Assembly (NCBI GenBank): GCA_963920575.1
Contig: OY986963.1
Coordinates: 3,138,896 to 3,202,895, forward strand
From: Narthecium ossifragum
Lineage: Eukaryota > Streptophyta > Magnoliopsida > Dioscoreales > Nartheciaceae
Direction: 5' to 3'
DNA length: 64,000 nucleotides
Part shown: one piece after another, positions 56,163 to 64,000 of the stretch
Position numbering within the stretch: the stretch's first letter is position 1
Layout: every line of letters starts with the position of its first letter
Made by a program: the position numbers and the translations under genes
The notes under the pieces: model-generated
The model's database searches: none
Told to the model about the DNA's origin: nothing
What the model saw: only the letters and a program-made list of their open reading frames with translations

Positions 56163-57968
56163 TCTACTGCTTGATTGGTATGAGCTCGTCAACACCATCC
56201 TCTTCCTAGAATGTATGAAGCATGGATAAGTCCATAGATCGCATCCTATCTGAATACTGTAGTGCTGTAATCCTTAGACGTCATTATGATCATATTTATT
56301 AGTTTACTGATGTAAAATAATGATGAAAGCAACATCCAGGAGAAAATAATTCCAGGCAGCCAACATCCTGCACCTTAAATTAGGACATCATTGTTGTAAT
56401 AAAAAAAAGTTCCCCACTTTCCAGTAATTGATCATTGAAAGTGACAATAGGAAAGTGGCTACAAACGGAAAACGGGAAGGTATGTATGACCCCGTCTTTT
56501 GAAGTCGAATAACAAAAGAAATAAGTTGCCATGCAATTGTGACTATAGCACGTTAGAGAACTAATTAAAGATGCCTTTGCTTCTCACTTTCTAGCTAGAA
56601 CTACACATGCCTTTGTGACTAGCAGTTTCAGCATCAAATGATGCCATTGCCATTGGATTATGGTCAGATGGTTGTGGTGAGATTGTGATTTACATTAACG
56701 GTGGATGGAAGTGGAAAGAAAGCTTAGCCGCAAGAGACATGCCTAAGGACGAAGACTCGAGTTATGAAGTAGATTGCAAATAACCAATTCATAAAATCAT
56801 ATGTACAAAGTTAATGGACTTATCGAGCCTATCTCACTGGATAATGTATTCAGTCCGGTTTTAATAAAACCAAATCAACCAACAATTAATGAAAATCAAA
56901 TTAAGAAAATTCCAACATAGGTAACTCTAGATATAAGAAGCTAAAGAGAAGGATAAACATGAAGATAAAAAATAATTAACTTATTGCACAACGGGATAAG
57001 GGGATGGATAACCTTCTCAATCACTATAATAATAGACAAGAAGTTTGATAAAGAAAAAAAAAAGGATAATAAAAAGGTGATTATTCATTAAACAATATTT
57101 ATTCCATTCTTTCAACAACACCTTCGACTGATCATCTACAGTGATAAAATAAAAGACATTATAACGATGATAACTCTTTAAACAACACCTAAAAATACTT
57201 TTCTTCACACCAGTGATGCAATGCTATGAGATAAAGAACAACAAATGTGTGGACAGGAAGAACATATAGATGAACTAGCTACTTATCTTAATTTGGGGAT
57301 AAACATGGACTTCATCCTGAAACAAGATGCTATGAATTGAAGACATGGCTATTCAGAGTTCCCACCGAGACACGGATGCCACTCTCCTTTTCCCAACCTT
57401 CTACACCAAGACCTGCCTTCCTTCAACACGACAGTTCACCAAATTTTGAGACAGAAATTAACTAGGAAGTCCTAATCTCATATCCTCGTCATCTTCCTCC
57501 ATTGACTGTAGAGAGTTCTTCAAGCTAATCTCTTAGTTCTTTTTTCACCAAACAGTGAGCACCAGGTGCATCAAAATTTGATCTTATAAAAGTAATTAAA
57601 TTGTTCTCTCGAACAAGTTATCTCGTTCGTATGCATGTAATAAATATACAAGGATATGTTATCTGATTACCCCATATTCGTCATCTTTTATCGTTTTCCT
57701 ATCGTCTTTTGTGTTCTCCCTAAAAGCCAATCTTACAATGAATAAACCTGTTTGACTGTCTCCGCTAAGTAGACAACTCACGAAGATGGGGAACAAATTA
57801 AACTAAGTAGGTTTCTAATATATGTTTTTTTTTTTTCGGATAGGTTTGTTCCACAAAACAATGACCATCAAATGGATTGCTTGATCTCGTAAAAAATTTT
57901 ATGTCCTGAAGACTGAAGCATCGTCGAACTGGTTTGCTCCTGCGTATGCAAACTTGTATATATATATA
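56163..57968. other. Intergenic region, nothing recognised
   Basis: About 1.8 kb, AT-rich, short unrelated frames only. Confidence 0.45.
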
Positions 57969-58283
57969 TTAGGTGGGCCCCTGTGCAACCTGGCAGGGGT
58001 AACCATCACCTCATGCTAATCATCATCTCTCTCTTAATCATTCAATAACCGTCACCGTTTACGTGACTTTATCTTAATCGTATGATATATCCAGCTTAAT
58101 TTGGATCGGGCATCTCCATCCGTATGATAGGATGCCCCATTGAAGTTGTGTCTTATATATCACACGATCGAGATAAAGCCACATGGAAGGGAATAATGGA
58201 GGGTGGTGGTTACCGGGTGGTTAGGAGAGAGAGGAGAGGGGAGTAGTGGGGGGTGGTGGTTACCCGTGCCATGGCCCACCTAG
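57969..58283. mobile_element. Two Helitron-like ends facing outward (inverted pair)
   Basis: Left edge, minus strand: hairpin CCCCTGCCAGGTTGCACAGG then GGCCCACC and CTAA before T. Right edge, plus strand: GTGCCATGGCCCACCTAG before T58284. The halves are partly inverted copies of each other (TGACTTTATCTTAATCG at about 58062 against CGATCGAGATAAAGCCA at about 58165), so two elements joined at their 5' ends, or one palindromic derivative, are possible. Confidence 0.5.
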
Positions 58284-58454
58284 TATTATATAAAATACAA
58301 TGCATTCTATCATACGTTTGAGATAGTCGATCCAAGTTATACCCGTATTTATCAGAGCCAAGTGGAAGGGAATAATGAGGGGTGATGGTTACCGTGTGGT
58401 TAAGAGAGAGTAGTGGGGGCAGTAGTTATCCGTGCCCGGTGGCACGGGACCCAC

Positions 58455-58458
<4 letters not shown>
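58284..58458 (+). mobile_element. Helitron-like 3' end
   Basis: Strong 3' hairpin CCGTGCCCGGTGGCACGG before ACCCACCTAA, then a TA run. The 5' start is not defined. A (TA)n run follows to 58490. Confidence 0.5.
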
Positions 58459-58494
<36 letters not shown>

Positions 58495-58502
58495 AAAGTT
58501 TA

Positions 58503-58781
58503 GTGCACATGGTCACATGATGGTCACATGTCATGTGTAATATCATAAGTGAGGTACCGACTAATTGATCTATTCCATCGGTAGTGACGTATCGATGAAT
58601 TAGATCAACTAATCGGTACCTCACTACCAATCCGATCATTGATACATTCAATCGGTAGCGACGTACTGACTGATTGATCTATTCCATCGGTAGTGAGGTA
58701 CCGATGGATTAGAACAATCAGTCGGTACCTCACTACCGATTGGAACACATATGTAACATACATGGTTTCGACCACGTACAC
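58503..58781. mobile_element. MITE (family A), 279 bp
   Basis: Inverted ends GTGCACATGGTC and GACCACGTACAC. The interior consists of alternating GGTACCGACTAATTGATC, ATTCCATCGGTAGTGA and their complements, the same design as 16999-17327. Confidence 0.75.
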
Positions 58782-58799
58782 AAATCAGCAGGGCTAATA

Positions 58800-58957
58800 T
58801 CATCCTTATATGAGGCTATGGTTATAAGTGAAACTTTTGTTGTCCTACGTGACCGGAGAATGTCTTAGATGACGCCTATGTGGCATGATGGGATTTAGTG
58901 GGAGGGAGTTATTGGGGAGGTTGGTGGTTACCTGTCAAGGTGGCAGGGCACCACTAG
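58800..58957 (+). mobile_element. Helitron-like short element, about 158 bp
   Basis: Ends GGTGGCAGGGCACCACTAG before T. A plausible 5' TC is at 58800-58801 (TCATCCTTATATGAGG). The 5' boundary is less certain. Confidence 0.5.
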
Positions 58958-58967
58958 TATATATATA

Positions 58968-59192
58968 CTAGGTGGGCCCCCTGCCACCTGGCTGGGTAAC
59001 CATCAAGTTAATGGGTGATTCGGTTATAAAAACCGAATTTGATTAATGGATAAACCTTATATAAGGATATATATTTAAAATTAACCTAGGAAATATGATA
59101 AAAATATATAAAGTTAACTTAGAAAAATATACATGTAAACAAACTAATATAAGGAAAACGATTGTAACCGTTATTACTCCTTATAAGATTGA
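58968..59192 (-). mobile_element. Helitron-like element, 225 bp
   Basis: Minus strand: starts TCAATCTTATAAGGAG, ends with hairpin GCCAGGTGGC, then GGGCCCACCTAG before T. Same family as H1-H4. It abuts the preceding element across a 10-bp TA run, 3' end to 3' end. Confidence 0.75.
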
Positions 59193-60189
59193 TATATTAA
59201 TAATATATAAAAGTGATTAAATGCTCTGAATAACCTATATATATCCTGTCATCTTGTTTGTCGTCTAGTTCTCGTCTTTCTGGCAAGTCGGCTTTTCATT
59301 TTAAATCTTTCTTTTACTTGTTTCACGGGCATGTCTCACCTGATAGTTGCCGCTTATAATATCAGCTGTCTCGACCTTGAGCAAAGACGGTGTTTGACGG
59401 AGCAGTTAAAAAGCTCTAATATTAAAATCAAAGAGCGTGTTCATACCTCCTAATGATCAGGGACATGAACTAAATGAGTAATATCTACACACACAGAGAC
59501 GAATTAACTAGATAAACAACCTAAGATTAACTATATAGGGTAAATTGCTTAACTTATTCTTATGTAGCCAACATCGTTTAGAAGCCGCATCCTCAATCCT
59601 TTTACTTGATATCTGAAAATGTTACTTGATTAGACATTTCTAACCTTTACCATTAGCTGTCTTGACCTTGAGCAGTAAAGAAGGAGCGATTCAGATGCCA
59701 GTATAATAAAATCAAATATTAAAAGAAAAGAGCATAGCGATACCTCCTATAGGGGGGACATAGAATATATGAGCAACAAAATAATTAGAAATACTCTCAC
59801 ACAGATAAATTGCATAAAATAACTTAAGACTAACTTGTAAAATAATTTGCAAAATTACATCTACTGTTTCATGCACACCAAACTCCTATGGTAAGTTCCA
59901 CAATTATTTTAGGGAAAATTGCCGTTTAGTCTCTTTAGGAGAAGTTGTTTGCTATTTAGTCTCCTTGAAAGATTTTAAGCCATTTAATTCCTTTTTGGAC
60001 AGTTGTACTTTTTTTATCCCTAAATTACCCTTTATGTATTTTATTAAATGAGAGATGGATGGATAGTTTTTGAATTAGGTGGTTGGTATTAATTGGAGTG
60101 GTTGGGAATATATACACCTATTCCCAATACATGAAAGGCATGCATGCATCCACTTATTGCTGGATGCATGCATTAATGGGGGCATTAAT
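59193..60189. other. Intergenic DNA with a diverged duplication
   Basis: No gene. Segments at about 59370-59530 and 59665-59835 share CTTGAGCA, AAAATCAAA, AGAGC and ATACCTCCTA in the same order, an old duplication about 295 bp apart. Confidence 0.5.
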
Positions 60190-60720
60190 AGTAACTACAA
60201 TTATGGGAAGTAACTACAAATATTGGTAGTTACTTTCCAGTTTTCCTACCTTTTTTTTGGGATAGTAACTACAAATTATGGAAAAGTAACTACAATTATG
60301 GGAAGTAACTACAAATATTGGTAGTTATTTCCCAGTTTTCCTACCTTTTTCCTGGGATAGTAATTACAAATTATGAAAAAGTAACTACAATTATGGGAAG
60401 TAACTATAAATATTGGTAGTTACTTCCCAATTTTCCTACCTTTTTTTCTGGGATAGTAACTACAAATTATGAAAAAGTAACTACAATTATGGGAAGTAAT
60501 TACAAATATTGGTAGTTACTTCCCAATTTTCCTACCTTTTTTCTGCGATAGTAACTACAAATTATGGAAAAGTAACTACAATTATGGGAAGTAACTATAA
60601 ATATTGGTAGTTACTTCCCAGTTTTCCTACTTTTTTTCTCGGATAGTAACTACAAATTATGGAAAAGTAACTACAATTATTGGAAGTAACTACAAATATT
60701 GGTAGTTACTTCCAAAAATA
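60190..60720. repeat. Tandem array, about 95-bp unit, roughly 5.5 copies
   Basis: The unit boundary GGATAGTAACTACAAATTAT (with small changes) recurs at 60259, 60354, 60450, 60545 and 60640, a period of 95-96 bp. Each unit contains the dyad GTAACTACAAATATTGGTAG followed by TTACTTCC, able to form a hairpin, and a CCTACC(T)n tract. Diverged pieces of the dyad continue to about 61110. Confidence 0.92.
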
Positions 60721-61110
60721 TTGTAAAGTAATTCCAATATTTAATAAATAGACATTTTATAAATAGTTTGAAGTATTTTTCTATTACAATTTTTGGGAAA
60801 TAACTACATATATTGCTAGTTATTTCCAATTTTCCTACCTTTTGCCTACCAAATATTGATAGTTACTTTACAATTTCTAGAAAGTAACTACAAACCAGAT
60901 TATTAGTAGTTACTTCCCAGATTATTGGTAGTTACTTTACAATTTTCTGGGAAGTAACTACAAATAATTACTATGAAAATTGGTACAAAAATTTTCTGAG
61001 AAGTATCTACAAAATTTTCTTAAAAACTTTGCTAAAAAGTTATTACAAAAATTTTCTGGGAAGTAAGTACAATTTATGGGAAGTAACTACAAATATTGGT
61101 AGTTACTTCT

Positions 61111-61514
61111 ATGAATTGTAAAGTATTTGCCAATATTTTACTACAAAAAAAGTAATTGAAAAAAACTCTCGATCTTGAGCGTCGGAGACTGGTCGCAGAG
61201 AGGGTGGGCGTCGTTCACCGATTGAGGATAGGCGAGGGATATGCGACGGGAGACAGCGGCAAGATCGGCGGCGGCTAGAGCGACGGATGTATAGCTCTGT
61301 TGTGAGGACCTGCCCCTCTTTTTCCGTTTGGGCTTGTTGTTGACCCCAAGGGCAATTTGGAAAATTGCGCCTTGGCGGTCGTTTCACACTGGGTGTGTAC
61401 ATACAGACCTTGTTTGGTGCTTGTGTTTGTTTAGAAAGGTTAGGTGGACCCGAGATTGGGGGTTCTGGACTTGGGATTGTGTCCCAGCCCAAGTTTGCTT
61501 TTCAGGGCACAGAA
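61111..61514. other. Transition into GC-rich repeat region
   Basis: No recognisable gene; both strands have open frames from about 61109 to 61500, but they show no family motif. Confidence 0.35.
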
Positions 61515-62454
61515 GATCGATCCCCTTAGGGTGGAGATCCATCCTGTTGGCTAGCAGGATCGATCCCGCATGCAAGGAAGATCGATCCTCCTGTGCCTGG
61601 AAGTCGTTGGCGGTGGCTTTCGAAGGACGGCCACGGCGATGGCCGTCGCTTCCCCTGTCAGGGGAGGGGAGACTTTTGCTCCCCTCCTTCGCCTTTCCCC
61701 CGCCTTCGCCGGCTTTCCCCGGCCTTATCCCTTCCCCTCCTCCTTCCTTTCTTCCTCTTCTTCCCTCTTCTTCTCCCGGCCTTGTTTTTCTTCCCCTGTT
61801 GCGGCAGCCCCCTTTTCCTCCTCCGTTCTCCCTCCTCCGGGCACCGTTCTCGGAGCTTGAAGGCTCGTTGGAACCGTGACGGCGTGAGGAAGATTCTAGA
61901 CTAGGCTTCGTGGATCGAAGCAGCTTTGTGGAGGTAGGGTTCTCACTCAAAGACTCCGGCTATTTTTTTGAAGGGTTTTGAAATCCGGGTTTTGTTTTGC
62001 TTAGATCTCCTTGTGGAGTTGATGTTTTCCGGTTTTGAAGCCATGAGTAGCTTCGGGGTTCTTAGATCTACCAGCCCACCAAGTTTGGTGAGGTTTGGTT
62101 GTATCTTCCGGCGGTTTTCCCAGCCGGAAGTACGCCGGAACCCATCAGGATCGATCCTCCTGGGAGGAAGGATCGGTCCCTCTGTGTTGGCTTGCTGCGC
62201 CCGGCGAAGGATCGATCTTCTTATGGGAGAAGATCGATCTTGGGTCCTGGGGTTAGCATGGTCACCCTTCGTCCCGAAGAAGATCGATCTTCCTGGGAGG
62301 AAGGATCGATCTTCCTTGGTGCGACGTGAAGGGCGCCCTCTGTCTCGAGAAAGATCGATCTTCCTGGGAGGAAGGATCGATCTCCTTGTCTCGACAGTGA
62401 GGGGGAGTTCACTGTTACTTAAGAGATCGATCCTCCCTTCGGAATGGATCGATC
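61515..62454. repeat. Array of GATCGATC hairpins
   Basis: GATCGATC occurs at 61515, 61558, 61580, 62149, 62210, 62232, 62282, 62304, 62353, 62375, 62425 and 62447, with a one-base variant at 62171. They come as pairs exactly 22 bp apart, and successive pairs start 61, 72, 71 and 72 bp apart. Each pair encloses complementary arms (for example TTCCT-GGG-AGGAA), so each 30-nt unit can fold into a hairpin. Long open frames on both strands (61968-62570 plus, 61943-62479 minus) follow from the repeat and are not called genes. Confidence 0.85.
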
Positions 62455-62569
62455 CTTCAGTAGCAGAGAGGGTTTTCAAGGGTTTTGCCCGCGGGGCTTC
62501 GTATGTAAGTGGTTTTTCTTTTTTTGACGGTTCTGCCCTTGGGGCTTACTACGTTGTTCAACATGCTTG

Positions 62570-63580
62570 ATTGTTTACTACTTTGTGGTTAACCGAGGGA
62601 GTAATGAATCCTCGGGAATGCTTAGTGTAGATGGGTCATGGGTTATGCCTTTTACCGCTTTGTGGTGAACCGGAGGAGTCATGACCCTCGGGAGTGGTTA
62701 GTTTAAATGGGTCGAAGGTGTGCCCATGTTGTGCTGTTTGTTACTGCTTTCCCTACTCATATCCTGCCCTACTTCCTGTGCATTAGGCATGCGAGGTTAG
62801 ACTGGGTGGGGTTGACCCGTGAACTTCGGTGATCAAAGGCTAAGTGGTGAATGCCTTTACCCGACTCGTGTCCCCATGCTGTTGTCCAGCATGGGCAAGG
62901 GTGTCCTACAGTTATCGTCTGGCCCACCCTGTGTCAGGGACCGTCGGAGGTAGCCCAGTCCTTGAGCAGTGGCTATCGGAGGGACGTATGTTGGACAGGA
63001 AACCTTGGGGAGGGAAACATCGATGGGATCGATGGACTCCCTGGCTAGACTTAGTCTTTGGTCAGGAGTTGGGGGTCCTGGTGGCTCTGTGGCTTGGAGT
63101 ACTGAGAGATGGTAGTCTTAACCTCGGTCATTCCGCCAAGTGTGGAGATCCCGCTTGGAGGAGGGTGTCCTACCAGTAGCGCCATGCCCACCCTGCGGCA
63201 GGGATTGTCGGAGTCGTCCACCCCTGAGCAGTGGTTGTCGGAGGGGCGTACTTGGGACAGGAGTCCTTCAGATTATTGACGGGATTTATGGGATCCTTGG
63301 CAAGCCTCAGTACTTGGCTTCAGGGTTGGTTCGTTCGGGTTTGCCTTCTTAGCGAGAGTGGTAGAGTAGGACCCTGCTGAGCTGTTGCTCATTCCTACCT
63401 GGACTGTGTTGTTTGCAGGTGCGGGTCCCAGCTTCTCTCTGGTGCTTCCCCGTCGGTTGTCTCGTGGTGGCGCGCCGGCTCCTGACCATGTCTGAGGGTC
63501 AGGATGGTTTTGTTTGTGTCTTTGCGGAGACCCGGTGGGTGCTGTAGCTTTTTGGGGACCGTTGATCCCTTGTAGATCCT
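62570..63580. repeat. Probable retrotransposon LTR/leader region with local duplications
   Basis: Two tandem duplications are visible: a unit of about 80 bp at 62579 and 62659 (CTTTGTGGTTAACCGAGGG-like, ATGGGTC at the end), and a unit repeating at 62901 and 63165 (GTGTCCTAC, GCCCACCCTG, CAGGGA, TGAGCAGTGG, TCGGAGGG, GGACAGGA). No coding domain. An LTR or leader of a large retrotransposon is a guess from composition and position beside an assembly gap. Confidence 0.45.
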
Positions 63581-63780
63581 NNNNNNNNNNNNNNNNNNNN
63601 NNNNNNNNNNNNNNNNNNNNNNNNNNNNNNNNNNNNNNNNNNNNNNNNNNNNNNNNNNNNNNNNNNNNNNNNNNNNNNNNNNNNNNNNNNNNNNNNNNNN
63701 NNNNNNNNNNNNNNNNNNNNNNNNNNNNNNNNNNNNNNNNNNNNNNNNNNNNNNNNNNNNNNNNNNNNNNNNNNNNNNNN
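63581..63780. other. Assembly gap (200 N)
   Basis: Exactly 200 unknown bases, a conventional scaffold gap of unspecified true length. Translations across it are meaningless. Confidence 0.99.
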
Positions 63781-64000
63781 TTTTTTTTCCAGAAAAAAAG
63801 CAAAAAAAAGAGGTAAAAATATAAAGATTAGAGAGTCTTTTAGACTCCAATTACCCACCTCCGGGAATATATTTGACACCATTTTACCCTCATTTAAATA
63901 TAAAAATAAGTGGGGGAGTTTTGGCTGAAAATTTACCGGCTTTAACCTCGTACCAAACACGCCCTGAAAAGTCTAAAAAGCCTTAGACACAAAACCAAAT
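63781..64000. other. AT-rich end with a possible MITE terminus
   Basis: At 63951-63964 ACCAAACACGCCCT resembles the right end of a Harbinger-type MITE (compare CCAAACGTGCCG at 32254). The left end would lie in or before the gap. Confidence 0.35.

Noticed and set aside
61943..62570. Overlapping long frames on both strands with R/K-S-I-L-P repeats
   Set aside because: They follow from the GATCGATC repeat lacking stop codons; 71/72-bp periods shift the frame, and no family is recognised.
63273..63960. Open frames spanning the N gap
   Set aside because: Translations of unknown bases.

Overview
This is a nuclear plant chromosome window. Seven protein-coding genes are supported. Six were read at nucleotide level, with every intron boundary checked for frame, or are single-exon; the reading frame closes across all of them. 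GC-rich first exons next to AT-rich introns, together with the residue patterns of the proteins, suggest a monocot. That is inference from composition; the species cannot be named from the sequence.

Layout: 1-1765 is a repeat-rich flank with a long CT microsatellite. 1950-2372 (+) is an oleosin with a seed-type promoter (RY and G-box cluster). 2700-5385 is a decayed Copia retrotransposon cut off at the start of reverse transcriptase. 5961-8682 (-) is ubiquitin C-terminal hydrolase 3 (9 exons, catalytic residues intact). 8700-12100 is mostly non-coding, with a three-copy repeat. 12374-16600 (-) is a DUF630/DUF632 (NRG2-like) protein. 16601-20205 holds two MITEs. 20206-29443 (-) is a leucine carboxyl methyltransferase 1 gene (13 exons, one GC-AG intron). 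It lies head-to-head with CSN7, a COP9 signalosome subunit (30206-37788, +, 9 exons), whose introns carry a Harbinger-type MITE and a complete TRIM retrotransposon. 40252-41100 (-) is an intronless ERF transcription factor. 41500-52000 is gene-free and dense in mobile elements: three 5'-truncated LINE copies with target-site duplications (one nested in another) and a row of four short Helitron-like elements. 52268-54591 (+) is a C2orf69/UPF0565-family gene. 54600-64000 is again repeat territory: another LINE tail, more Helitron ends, a MITE, a 95-bp tandem array, a GATCGATC hairpin array, local duplications and a 200-N assembly gap.

The genes form no operon or pathway cluster. Three act in protein regulation (UCH3 in ubiquitin recycling, CSN7 in cullin deneddylation, LCMT1 in PP2A methylation), but their proximity is probably coincidental apart from the LCMT1/CSN7 divergent promoter. 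The most unusual structures are the regularly spaced GATCGATC hairpins (62149-62454), the back-to-back Helitron-like array (49359-50551), the nested LINEs (46084-47700) and the TRIM with its internal motif array (33061-34200).
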